Positions 1 to 6,082 of a DNA stretch of 11,613 nt are shown piece by piece. The notes below the pieces were generated by a model. The model searched no databases, had not been told where the DNA came from, and saw nothing but the letters and a program-made list of their open reading frames with translations. The translations under genes were made by a program, and so were the position numbers. Position 1 is the first letter of the stretch. Each line of letters opens with the position of its first letter. The DNA comes from Planctomycetota bacterium (GTDB lineage: Bacteria; Planctomycetota; Planctomycetia; Isosphaerales; Isosphaeraceae), in the NCBI GenBank assembly GCA_021777685.1, contig JAJYDH010000169.1, forward strand, positions 1 to 11,613, given 5' to 3'.

Positions 1-624
1 CATCCAGTGTTGCGAGGCCAGGCGGGGTATCCCCGTGACCGGGTTGAAGATCGGCAGGAGGTAGCTGTAAAGGTCGCTGGCCTTCTGGATGTAATTGGCC
101 GCGACCACGGCCCGCTTCCAGTCGGCCGGGGTGACGAGGTCGCCGCCCGGGATCTGGCGGCAGAGGCCGATGAGATCCTGGGTCGCCAGCTCGAGCGCCG
201 TGAGCAGCTCGACGACCGCGACCCGCTCGATCGGGTCGGCCGAGAGCGGGTTGTAATGGGCCGCCAGGCGGGCCGCCAGCCTCTGGCCGGTCGCCATGTA
301 GGTCTCGATCTGGGAGAGCTTCGCCATGTCGAGCGAGTCGCCCAGCTCGGCCTCGGATTCGACGAGCTGCCAGGCCTGACGGTCGAATTCCGAGAACGTA
401 TGCGGGACGTCCCAGTCGATCGGCGGCAGGAAGGCGCGGGTGGTCCTGGTCCACCTCGACAGGAGCAGCGAGACCGCGATCCCGGAGAGGATCGAGAGCG
501 TCGCGGCGACCAGGACCCAGACCTTGCCCTGTTCGAGGAGCCAGAGGAAGCCAAACCCCATGAAGGCGAGGTAAGGCCCGACGAACAGTGTCAGCAGCAC
601 CCACGATCGCCAGTTCCTGAGCAC
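1..624 (-). CDS. Two-helix membrane protein, N-terminal part (possible GTPase family), truncated by window edge
   Basis: The open frame runs off the left edge; 208 codons are visible. Residues about 7-30 and 36-56 are two hydrophobic helices, followed by a basic stretch (SRWTRTTR) and a long, soluble, mainly helical region. The layout of two N-terminal helices, then 'ARLAAHYNP', 'VELLTALELATQDL' and 'FNPVTGIPRLAS' resembles the region in front of the GTP-binding domain of large bacterial membrane-associated GTPases. That is a memory-based resemblance, and no P-loop is visible in this part. The start is uncertain: GTG at 624 gives a helix right after a short basic N-terminus, while a TTG at 657 would add 11 residues (EPSRRPRQIP). 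Neither has a strong Shine-Dalgarno sequence. Coding is supported by an uninterrupted frame and strong G/C third-position bias. Function is not established. Confidence 0.7.
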   Translation of the reverse strand, partial: MLRNWRSWVLLTLFVGPYLAFMGFGFLWLLEQGKVWVLVAATLSILSGIAVSLLLSRWTRTTRAFLPPIDWDVPHTFSEFDRQAWQLVESEAELGDSLDMAKLSQIETYMATGQRLAARLAAHYNPLSADPIERVAVVELLTALELATQDLIGLCRQIPGGDLVTPADWKRAVVAANYIQKASDLYSYLLPIFNPVTGIPRLASQHWM

Positions 625-741
625 GGGAATCTGTCTCGGCCTGCGTGACGGTTCCAAAGGCTTCGCCCCGTGGGTATTCGTCGGGCCCCGATGTCCATTG
701 GACGGCGACCTCGCCCGGGCATCGTAGCCCGCCCGGGTCGA

Positions 742-778
742 CAAAAAAAGGGCCGCCCCGGTCGGTCGGGGACGGCCC
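742..778 (-). terminator. Rho-independent terminator of the DUF883-like gene
   Basis: GGGCCG (750-755) pairs with CGGCCC (773-778) and CCCC (756-759) with GGGG (768-771), with one bulged A at 772 and an 8-nt loop. On the minus strand the hairpin is followed by seven T (A-tract 743-749 on plus). It begins about 20 nt after the stop codon at 799, so it fits that gene. It also separates that gene from the membrane-protein gene downstream. Confidence 0.85.
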
Positions 779-798
779 GGCTTCGACGCCGAGGTCGA

Positions 799-1206
799 TC
801 AGCCGATGTGGCGGGAGATCGAGCTGGGCAGGTGCTGATGGACGTGCTTGGGCAGCGACTTCAGCGACGAGACCAGGTGGTGATAGCGGTCGGGGACGTC
901 CTGGAGCGACTCGGGCAGGTACTTCTCGGCCCAGGTCTCCTCGCGGGTGAACATCGAGCAGAGGACCAGGCCCAGCCCGAAGCCGACCCCGAAGCCGAGG
1001 AGCACCGACGGCGCCGGGTTCCGGGCGACCAGCCCTTCGGCCTGGCGGTAGCCGTGCGCGGCCCCCTCTCGGGCCGAATCGTACCCCTCGCGGAGCCGGT
1101 CGCCCACCTGGGCGGCCCCCTGCTGGACCTGCTGGCCGAGGTTGTGGATCTGGTCGCGAGCCCCCTGGGCCGACCCGCCGTTCTGGTTCGGATTCTTGTT
1201 CGGCAC
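799..1206 (-). CDS. Small DUF883/YqjD-like membrane protein
   Basis: The protein has 135 aa and starts at GTG 1206, with AGGAG 9 nt upstream; the frame stays open further upstream, but only this start has a good ribosome binding site. Residues 1-35 are polar and Gln/Asn-rich. Residues 36-62 form an amphipathic helix (REGYDSAREGAAHGYRQAE). About 65-86 is one membrane helix rich in spaced glycines (GFGVGFGLGLVL). A charged, His-rich tail follows (HLVSSLKSLPKHVHQHLP). The 'ARNPAPSVLLGFGVGFGLGL' block matches the layout of the C-terminal anchor of the DUF883 family (ElaB, YqjD), whose E. coli members are inner-membrane, ribosome-associated, stationary-phase proteins. That role is family knowledge only. 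The same block recurs in the CsbD-type gene at 1917. A consensus sigma-54 promoter lies upstream at 1296-1311 and a terminator downstream, so it is probably transcribed alone. Confidence 0.8.
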   Translation of the reverse strand: MPNKNPNQNGGSAQGARDQIHNLGQQVQQGAAQVGDRLREGYDSAREGAAHGYRQAEGLVARNPAPSVLLGFGVGFGLGLVLCSMFTREETWAEKYLPESLQDVPDRYHHLVSSLKSLPKHVHQHLPSSISRHIG

Positions 1207-1295
1207 GGAAATGACTCCTGTGTCCCGGACATTCGCGGCGGAAAAGGCCGCCATTCCAGGTCTCCGATCGGGAGACCCGACTGGCCGGGACCAGG

Positions 1296-1311
1296 TGCAA
1301 GGGACGTGCCA
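1296..1311 (-). promoter_or_regulatory. Sigma-54 (RpoN) -24/-12 promoter for the DUF883-like gene
   Basis: The minus strand reads TGGCACGTCCCTTGCA, an exact match to the sigma-54 consensus TGGCACG-N4-TTGCW with correct GG-to-GC spacing. The predicted transcription start is near 1285, about 79 nt before the GTG at 1206. It points toward that gene. Promoter activity is inferred from the match. Confidence 0.8.
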
Positions 1312-1412
1312 CCGATCGACGGTTTGACGTGCGCAGGCGAATGCGCGACGTGAGGTCCGAATTTTCTCGGTTTGATGCCCGCGCCGGGGGATTCTTCCCG
1401 GACCCCCTGGGG

Positions 1413-1428
1413 CGGCACGGCGGTTGCA
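1413..1428 (+). promoter_or_regulatory. Sigma-54 (RpoN) -24/-12 promoter for the lipoprotein gene
   Basis: The plus strand reads CGGCACGGCGGTTGCA, which differs from TGGCACG-N4-TTGCW only at the first base. The spacing of the invariant GG (1414-1415) and GC (1426-1427) is correct. The predicted start is near 1439, about 77 nt before the ATG at 1516. It diverges from the minus-strand sigma-54 site, with about 100 bp between the two. Confidence 0.75.
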
Positions 1429-1515
1429 CATCGATCGGGCGACTTGGCGGCAATTCGACGCTCTCAGAGTTGAGGCGGAACGATGCTGTCGTTTCTCTCC
1501 GAAGGACAACAGATC

Positions 1516-1722
1516 ATGAAGCGCTTCCTGGCCTCGGCCCTGATCGTGGGCGTCTCGACGTTCGGCCTGGTGGGCTGCGATCAGAAGTCGGAAGTGAAGG
1601 AGGAGAAGACCGTCTCCACCCCCTCGGGGACCGACAAGGTCACCACCACGGTCGAGGAGAAGAAGACCGGCGACGCCAAGGACCCGGCCCCCTCGACCCC
1701 GCCGGTCGAAGCCCCGAAGTAA
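1516..1722 (+). CDS. Small lysine/glutamate/threonine-rich lipoprotein
   Basis: The protein has 68 aa. Residues 1-20 are a lipoprotein signal peptide: basic MKR, a hydrophobic core, then lipobox LVGC with Cys21. The predicted mature part is 48 residues, highly charged and disordered-looking, with two related blocks (VKEEKTVSTPSG and VEEKKTGDAKD) and a Pro-rich end. It should be lipid-anchored in the envelope; no enzymatic motif is visible and the function is unknown. ATG 1516 is chosen because it places the basic n-region correctly and has AAGGA about 10 nt upstream. An in-frame ATG at 1483 would add 11 residues in front of the signal peptide. It has its own sigma-54 type promoter and a strong terminator. 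Confidence 0.85.
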   Translation: MKRFLASALIVGVSTFGLVGCDQKSEVKEEKTVSTPSGTDKVTTTVEEKKTGDAKDPAPSTPPVEAPK

Positions 1723-1760
1723 TCCGCGCCGGCCGACCGCGCCGGCCGCGAGACACCTGG

Positions 1761-1795
1761 ACGCCCCCCGACTTCTCGGGGGGCGTTTTTGTTTT
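1761..1795 (+). terminator. Rho-independent terminator of the lipoprotein gene
   Basis: A perfect 11-bp stem (1761-1771 with 1776-1786) closes a CTTC loop and is followed by a T-rich tract (1786-1795, interrupted by one G). It lies 38 nt after the stop codon. It isolates the lipoprotein gene from the CsbD-type gene, which therefore needs its own promoter. Confidence 0.92.
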
Positions 1796-1835
1796 CGTCC
1801 CGCTGACTTCATAATATCTGGTTTTTTCATTGCGG

Positions 1836-1852
1836 TTGGCATTCCGGTTGCT
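1836..1852 (+). promoter_or_regulatory. Sigma-54-like -24/-12 promoter for the CsbD-type gene
   Basis: The sequence TTGGCATTCCGGTTGCT contains TGGCA and TTGCT with the correct 12-bp GG-to-GC distance. It departs from consensus at two positions (TT instead of CG after TGGCA). An AT-rich stretch (about 1808-1830) lies just upstream. The predicted start is near 1863, about 54 nt before the ATG at 1917. It is weaker than the two sites at 1296 and 1413, but it is the only promoter-like element between the preceding terminator and the gene. Confidence 0.65.
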
Positions 1853-1916
1853 CTGTCAAACTCCCAGTGACCGGCCGGGTGGCCGGCGGAATTCGAAGCC
1901 AGGGGAGTCTGCGACG

Positions 1917-2339
1917 ATGGCGATCAACGCTCAGGAAATCCAGGGTCAGTGGAACAAGCTCCGCGGGCAGGTCAAGGAGAAGTGGGGCCAACTGACCGAC
2001 GACGACCTTCAGATCCACGGCGGGAACGTCGATCAGCTCGTCGGCAAGATCCAGGAGAAGACGGGCGTGACCCGCGAGGCCGTCGAGAAGTTCCTCTCCG
2101 AACTGACCTCCAAGGGTGGCTCGACCATCGCCAACGCCGCGGGCGCCGTCAGCAACTTCGCGCAGCACGCCGGCGAGCGGTTCCGCGACCAGTACGGCAA
2201 CGTCTCCGACCAGGCCCGCGAGCGCTACGACATGGCGCAGGACCTGGTCCGCCACAACCCCGCGCAGTCGGTCGCGGCGGCCTTCGGCGTCGGCCTGGTG
2301 GCCGGCCTGATCGTCGGCCTCGCCCTCAGGTCGCGCTGA
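1917..2339 (+). CDS. CsbD-family stress protein with C-terminal DUF883-like membrane anchor
   Basis: The protein has 140 aa; ATG 1917 has AGGGGAG about 9 nt upstream. Residues 1-60 match the CsbD family (IQGQWNKLRGQVKEKWGQLT, DDL, GNVDQLVGKIQEKTG, TREAVEKFL). CsbD-like proteins (B. subtilis CsbD, E. coli YjbJ) are small, abundant general-stress proteins of unknown biochemical role. Residues 65-95 are a linker. Residues 96-137 are an amphipathic segment plus a Gly-rich membrane helix (NPAQSVAAAFGVGLVAGLIV), as in DUF883 proteins. Classical CsbD proteins are about 60-70 aa and soluble, so this is a CsbD domain fused to a membrane anchor. The DUF1328 gene follows after 91 nt with no terminator between, so the two are probably co-transcribed. 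Confidence 0.88.
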   Translation: MAINAQEIQGQWNKLRGQVKEKWGQLTDDDLQIHGGNVDQLVGKIQEKTGVTREAVEKFLSELTSKGGSTIANAAGAVSNFAQHAGERFRDQYGNVSDQARERYDMAQDLVRHNPAQSVAAAFGVGLVAGLIVGLALRSR

Positions 2340-2430
2340 GCGGCCTCCGATCCGCCGTGGCGGGGCGATTGACCTCGCCGCGGCCTTCCCCTGACCCCGT
2401 TCTCAACCTCCGGACGACAAGGAGTTTCCC

Positions 2431-2607
2431 ATGCTACGCTGGGCTCTCACGTTCGCGATTATCGCGATCATCGCCGCTGGCCTTGGCTTCTACGGGCTGT
2501 CCGACATGTCGGCCCAGATCGCCAAGCTTTTCGCCCTGGTGTTCCTCGTCCTGTTCGTGGTCGCGATCGTCGCCGGCCGGAGGGTGATCGGCGGACCAAC
2601 GGTCTAG
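2431..2607 (+). CDS. DUF1328 (YtjA-like) small membrane protein
   Basis: The protein has 58 aa, MLRWALTFAI at the start and two hydrophobic helices (about 4-23 and 29-48) joined by YGLSDMSAQI, ending AGRRVIGG. This is the signature of the DUF1328/UPF0391 family (E. coli YtjA), predicted two-helix inner-membrane proteins of 50-60 aa with no known biochemical function, often found near CsbD-like stress genes. The start is well supported by AAGGAG 7 nt upstream of ATG 2431. It lies 91 nt after the CsbD-type gene on the same strand and probably shares its transcript. Confidence 0.9.
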   Translation: MLRWALTFAIIAIIAAGLGFYGLSDMSAQIAKLFALVFLVLFVVAIVAGRRVIGGPTV

Positions 2608-2643
2608 CGACCGCCGACGGGCGGACGTCGGGCCGAATCAATA

Positions 2644-2682
2644 CGCGAGGCGAGGCGTCCCCGATGGGACCCTCGCCTCGCG
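2644..2682. terminator. Strong hairpin between convergent genes, probable bidirectional terminator
   Basis: A perfect 12-bp arm (2644-2655 with 2671-2682) encloses a bulged C and a further 5-bp stem with a CGAT loop (GTCCC 2657-2661, GGGAC 2666-2670). It sits between the stops of the plus-strand DUF1328 gene and the minus-strand SEC-C gene. T-runs on both sides are weak (ATTT on plus), so intrinsic termination is likely but not textbook. Confidence 0.6.
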
Positions 2683-2712
2683 GTCATTTCGAACTTCCTC
2701 GCGGCTCGTCCC

Positions 2713-3189
2713 TCAAGCCCGCTCGTAGCAGCACTTCTTGTACTTCTTCCCCGACCCGCACGGGCAAGGGTCGTTCCGGCCGATCGGCGAGGCCCCGGCC
2801 GCCTTCCGGATCGTCACCCCTTTGACCCCGCCCTCCGGCTTGAGCCGCTGGCCGTAAGAACGGCCGATCACCCGGACCTGCGCCGCCCAGTCGGACCCCT
2901 CGCCGACCCTGCCGCTCTCCTGGAGGTATTCGAGGAACCTCGCCACGACCTCGGGGACGTGGGGCCGGACGGCGTCCGGCAGCGAGAGCCGGGGCATGAC
3001 CTCGGTCAACACCGTCGCGAACGTGCCCGTCGAGACCTCATCCGGGAAGTCGCGATCGATCTTGCGAACGGCCGTGCCGAAATGGGACAGGATGTCGGGA
3101 GCAAAATTGCGCACGGTCGGGTCGAAAAGTCCCGCCCCGAACGATTCCGAGAAATCTCCCGCCCAGTTGTCCCAGCGATTGTCGAACAT
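2713..3189 (-). CDS. SEC-C zinc-motif protein
   Basis: The protein has 158 aa. Residues 137-155 ([18 protein letters not shown]) are a complete SEC-C motif with Cys142, Cys144, Cys153 and Cys154 as the zinc ligands, the motif found at the C-terminus of SecA and in many small proteins. Residues 1-130 have no motif I recognise; the segment is acidic and helical ([13 protein letters not shown]). SEC-C tails in SecA contact SecB and ribosomes; whether this one does is unknown. ATG 3189 is preceded by AAGG about 9 nt upstream. The upstream space is occupied by the palindromic repeat element at 3211-3370, so its promoter may lie in or beyond that element. Confidence 0.85.
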
Positions 3190-3210
3190 GCCTTGCCTTC
3201 AAAAGAAAGA

Positions 3211-3370
3211 ATTGAACCGCCAGGACGCCAAGGTCGCCAAGAGGAAAAAGAGAGAATCCTGAGAAGAATGAGCAGTGTACAAGAGAGCTTGGAGCTATTA
3301 AATCAAAGCTCTCTTGTTCTTTGTTTTCCTCTTCTTCCTCTTTGCGTCCTTGGGGTTTTGGCGGTTCGAA
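3211..3370. repeat. AT-richer imperfect palindromic intergenic repeat element
   Basis: The outer arms are GAACCGCC (3214-3221) and its complement GGCGGTTC (3360-3367). Each is followed inward by related CCAAGG/GC(C)AAGAGGA(A)-type strings on opposite strands. In the middle is a perfect 12-bp inverted repeat (ACAAGAGAGCTT 3279-3290; partner 3306-3317) with a 15-nt loop. Base composition is clearly more A/T-rich and purine/pyrimidine-biased than the flanks. It lies between the DUF1015 stop (3387) and the SEC-C start (3189). Short CCAAGGACGCAAAG-like strings are common as interspersed repeats in many bacterial genomes (from memory). No transposase or clear target duplication is seen. Confidence 0.6.
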
Positions 3371-3386
3371 TCTCTTTCCTCACCAA

Positions 3387-4685
3387 TCATCGGATCGGGT
3401 TGAGCACCAGGCCGCTGAGGAGCTTGGGGTAAAAATAGGTGCTCTTGGGCGGCATCTTTTCCAGGTTCGAGGCGATCAGTTCGACGTGCTCCATGCCGGC
3501 GGGCGGGACCAGGCAGGCGAGGTCGCAGGCGTCGCGATTGACGCTGTCGAGCACCTCGCCGATCTGGTGTACGTAGGTGCAAGAGGCCGCGCCGATCTTG
3601 CCGAGCAGGTCCTTCAGGACCAGTTCGTGGAGGATGCTGACGCCGAGCGATCGCCATTCGGGGCTGTGGTCGGGGGTGAGCGTGTCCATCCGCTTGCTGT
3701 TCCGGAGCTTGGCGACGAACCAGCGGCCGTCCTCGACGGTGCCGAAGCCGAGCGTATCCTGCTCGCCGCCGATCTCGATGGTCTCCCAGGCGTTCCGGCA
3801 GCCTTCGTCCCCCTCGCCGGTCGGGGTGATGATGAACTCGGGCGCGAGCCGTGCCGCCAGGGCCTCGGAGGTCAGGCCGACGAAGCCTCGGACGAGCCGG
3901 TGGGTCGGCTGGATGATGAGGCCGGGGTCGCTCATGCCGACGAGCATCATCAGGCAGAAGTTGGCCGGGTCGTCGGGGCCGGTCAGCTCCCCCCTGGCTT
4001 CGAGTTCCTCGCGGAATTTCAGCCCGGTCTCGTAGCGGTGGTGTCCGTCGGCGATGAAGACCGGCTTCGGCGCCATCAAGCCTTGAAGGGCCGTGATCGT
4101 CGCCGGGTCGTGGATCTCCCAGAGCTGGTTGACGACGCCGAGATGGTCGGTCGCCTCCTGGGGGGTCTTGTCGCGGAGGCCGGCCTCGGCCGCGCGGATG
4201 GCCTCGTTCTCGGGGTCGGGGTAGAGTCCGAAGATCGGGCTGAGGTTGTACTTGGTCGCGTTGAACAGGTTCAATCGGTCGGCCTTGGGGCCCGAGAGGG
4301 TGTGCTCGTGCGGGTAGATCCGGCCCGAGCCGAACGGCTCCAGGCGGACGCGGGCCAGAAACCCCTTGCGGGTGTACTTCTGGCCTTCGACCTCGAAGGT
4401 CTGGCTGTACAGGTAGTACGCCGGGTGGGGATCTTCGCGGAGGACGCCGTCGCGGAGCCACTCCTTGAGGAAGCGGGCCGCCCGGGTATATCGGTTCGAC
4501 TCGGGCGAGTCGTCGGGCTGCTCGCGGTTCAGCTCCAGCCGGATGATGTTGTACGGGCTGGCGTCGTAGAGGCGATCCTGGAGCGATCGGTCGATCACGT
4601 CATAGGGGGGCGCGACCACGTCGGACATCGCGCCAACCTGGGCCATGTCGTAGCGGACGCCTCGGAAGGGGCGGATATCGGGCAT
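3387..4685 (-). CDS. DUF1015 family protein
   Basis: The protein has 432 aa. It carries the features of the DUF1015 family along its full length: IRPFRGVRYD at the N-terminus, VVAPPYDVI (23-31), YPHEHTLSGPKADRL (124-138), the hallmark ADGHHRYET (212-220) and a C-terminal PPKSTYFYPKL (412-422). Length is normal for the family. The biochemical function is not settled; homologues are often near serine-biosynthesis genes (recalled, not tested), which is not the case here. ATG 4685 is chosen because homologues begin two or three residues before IRPF; an in-frame ATG at 4697 would add four residues. Neither has a clear Shine-Dalgarno sequence. Transcription appears single; the repeat array at 4848-5087 lies upstream. 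Confidence 0.9.
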   Translation of the reverse strand: MPDIRPFRGVRYDMAQVGAMSDVVAPPYDVIDRSLQDRLYDASPYNIIRLELNREQPDDSPESNRYTRAARFLKEWLRDGVLREDPHPAYYLYSQTFEVEGQKYTRKGFLARVRLEPFGSGRIYPHEHTLSGPKADRLNLFNATKYNLSPIFGLYPDPENEAIRAAEAGLRDKTPQEATDHLGVVNQLWEIHDPATITALQGLMAPKPVFIADGHHRYETGLKFREELEARGELTGPDDPANFCLMMLVGMSDPGLIIQPTHRLVRGFVGLTSEALAARLAPEFIITPTGEGDEGCRNAWETIEIGGEQDTLGFGTVEDGRWFVAKLRNSKRMDTLTPDHSPEWRSLGVSILHELVLKDLLGKIGAASCTYVHQIGEVLDSVNRDACDLACLVPPAGMEHVELIASNLEKMPPKSTYFYPKLLSGLVLNPIR

Positions 4686-4847
4686 GGGCAAGGCCATCCG
4701 TTGCGGGTCCGGGGTGTTCGTCTCAGCCGCGAATCGAGGGGGGAGGCGGAGACGCGACGCGAGGGGCGTCTTCGGGTGCATCGTAGCGAATCGAGTCCGT
4801 TTGGGGCAATCCCTCGCGGTCCGACGGTCCGGGGCACCGCGGCGCGG

Positions 4848-5087
4848 AAATCCGAACCCAACGAGGAGGCCCCGACGGGCCGCCGAGGGAGAGCGTCGCC
4901 GACACCCCACTCGACAATCCGGACCCAAAATCTCGCCAATCCGAACCCAACGCCCCGACCCTCCGTCGCCAATCCGAACCCAACGTCCCGAAATTCATCC
5001 GCCAATCCGAACCCAATGTGCCGGCCATGTTGCCTGCCAATCCGAACCCAATGCCCCGAGTCCTCACGCCCGCCAAACCGAACCCAA
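4848..5087. repeat. Array of seven CCAATCCGAACCCAA direct repeats
   Basis: Copies occur at 4849-4861 (AATCCGAACCCAA), 4915-4928 (one change), 4936-4950, 4969-4983, 5002-5016, 5037-5051 (four exact 15-mers) and 5073-5087 (one change). Start-to-start distances of the last five are 33, 33, 35 and 36 bp; the first two copies are about 66 bp apart. Bases after the core are partly conserved (YGYCCCG), giving a unit of about 22 bp plus 11-14 variable bases. The array is not inside a convincing gene and lies about 160-400 bp upstream of the DUF1015 start. I recall similar strings, translated as spurious NWVR-type proteins, from planctomycete genomes; this was not checked. Confidence 0.8.
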
Positions 5088-5643
5088 GAGCCCGCGACCG
5101 ATCGCGCCGGGGTCCGCCCGGTCTTCGCCAGGATCGGCGGAATTATTATCGCGATCCGGGCGGCCGGCTAACACACAACCTCCCGGATGACGACCGGATT
5201 TCCCGCCAACCCGGCGTACGACCGCTCCACTTGGCCCGGCAAAGCTGACGGAAATGGCCTTCGAATCAGCCCCGAAAACGAGAAAAAAAGGCCAGTTTCC
5301 GGTCGAAACGGGGTCAAAATCGACCAAAATCGGCGAGGAATCGCGCCAAAAAACGCGCTTTGCGGAGCAAAGCAAAAGGATCGGGGCGTCCAGGCGGGAG
5401 GGATGAAGCTCGGAAGAGTCTTACCCAGAATCTACATTCAAACCATTTGCCGAAAACCACCCATATTTCGTATTCCTGTTTGCATCACTGAGAGGATCAA
5501 TGGATGGGGTAAACCGAGGGACTGACGAGGAGGGAGGGGACTGGCTCCTGGCGCCAGGATGGCTACCGGGCCGGAGGGTGACATGTCGGGCCGAGAATCG
5601 GTCCCCACTCTCCAGGCCAACACGAGTGTGATCCGCTGTAGGT
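5088..5643. other. Gene-free stretch between repeat array and 141-aa gene
   Basis: I see no credible gene on either strand. Open frames here lack the third-position G/C bias of the real genes and lack ribosome binding sites. Composition shifts to lower G+C from about 5230 to 5480. Visible structures are a short hairpin with an adjacent A-tract (5348-5373, listed separately), a spaced inverted repeat GGAAATGGCC / GGCCAGTTTCC near 5250-5300, and a perfect 14-bp palindrome TCCTGGCGCCAGGA at 5546-5559. It could be degraded repeat sequence continuing from the array, or the long 3' region of the minus-strand operon. Confidence 0.5.
5348..5373 (-). terminator. Possible intrinsic terminator of the minus-strand operon
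   Basis: On the minus strand GCTTTGC-TCC-GCAAAGC (5373-5357) forms a 7-bp stem, followed by GCG and six T (plus-strand A-tract 5348-5353). It is about 270 nt downstream of the nearest minus-strand stop at 5644, which is far for a terminator. The loop is short, so this is tentative. Confidence 0.35.
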
Positions 5644-6069
5644 TCAGGTGGATGCGTGAACGATCGGCAACCAGCCCAGTCCCCCGCACTCCCAGCAGAT
5701 CGCTCTCCGCTCGGCGAACAATGGGTGAGCCAGGCATCGGCAGTCGACCGAATTTGGGCCTCGAATGGGGAGTAACTGTATCAATTCCGGATATTGCCGC
5801 GTGCCCTGGACGAGCATTATCAGGACTCGAACCGGGTCGGTGAAGACGGTGACACCTTCCGGCTGATCGAGGTCGTACCCGAGCACGGCGACTTCGCCGC
5901 TGGCCTGCAGGAAGTAGTAAGACCAGAGGTCCGGGCCGATCGGGAGGGCCCGGAGCCGCGCGGCTACCGATCGAATTTCGGCCGGTAAGTCCGGGGGCAT
6001 ATCGGCAAGCAGACGCGAGACGACCCGCTCGGCCTGCGGCGACCAGACGTCTCCCCACGGGCTGGCCAT
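5644..6069 (-). CDS. Hypothetical protein with C-terminal CxC/CxxC motif
   Basis: The protein has 141 aa, with no named family that I can assign. Residues 1-45 are helical; 48-65 read as strands (DLWSYYFLQASGEVAVLGYD). The C-terminus holds Cys110-x-Cys112 and Cys125-x-x-Cys128 followed by GGLGWLP, a spacing that suggests one bound zinc; His115 lies between the pairs. I recall small planctomycete hypothetical proteins ending in a similar Cys-x-x-Cys-Gly-Gly-Leu-Gly-Trp tail. ATG 6069 is preceded by GAGAA. It starts 13 nt after the stop of the HicB-like gene on the same strand, so the two are very likely one transcript. Strong third-position G/C supports coding. Confidence 0.75.
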   Translation of the reverse strand: MASPWGDVWSPQAERVVSRLLADMPPDLPAEIRSVAARLRALPIGPDLWSYYFLQASGEVAVLGYDLDQPEGVTVFTDPVRVLIMLVQGTRQYPELIQLLPIRGPNSVDCRCLAHPLFAERRAICWECGGLGWLPIVHAST

Positions 6070-6082
6070 GATGTTCTCACGA

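Noticed and set aside
1483..1515. Earlier ATG for the lipoprotein gene
   Set aside because: It would put 11 mixed residues in front of the basic MKR signal-peptide start. The ATG at 1516 gives a standard lipoprotein signal and has its own ribosome binding site.
3360..3375. tRNA T-arm-like GGTTCGAATC
   Set aside because: The loop sequence matches, but flanking bases do not form a 5-bp T stem, and no acceptor or anticodon arm is present. It belongs to the palindromic repeat.
4723..5076. Minus-strand repeat protein with LGSDWR units
   Set aside because: The 33-bp step happens to keep frame for three units, but the 35- and 36-bp steps and the divergent copies break any regular protein repeat. 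There is no ribosome binding site.
4914..5087. CRISPR array
   Set aside because: The conserved core is only 15 bp, the gaps are 18-21 bp and partly conserved, and no cas gene is near. Typical CRISPR repeats are longer and the spacers unrelated.
5546..5559. Perfect palindrome TCCTGGCGCCAGGA as an operator or terminator
   Set aside because: It is a single short palindrome with no nearby promoter or T-run, and not enough to assign a role. It is mentioned only in the gene-free stretch.
5438..6058. Minus-strand open frame overlapping the 141-aa gene
   Set aside because: It is an Arg/Pro-rich translation in an alternate frame. The 141-aa frame has the proper codon bias, a ribosome binding site and a conserved-looking Cys motif.
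6070..6082. hicA toxin gene next to the HicB-like gene
   Set aside because: The flanking reading frames are ahcY and the 141-aa Cys-motif protein. No 60-80-aa frame with HicA features is found on either side.
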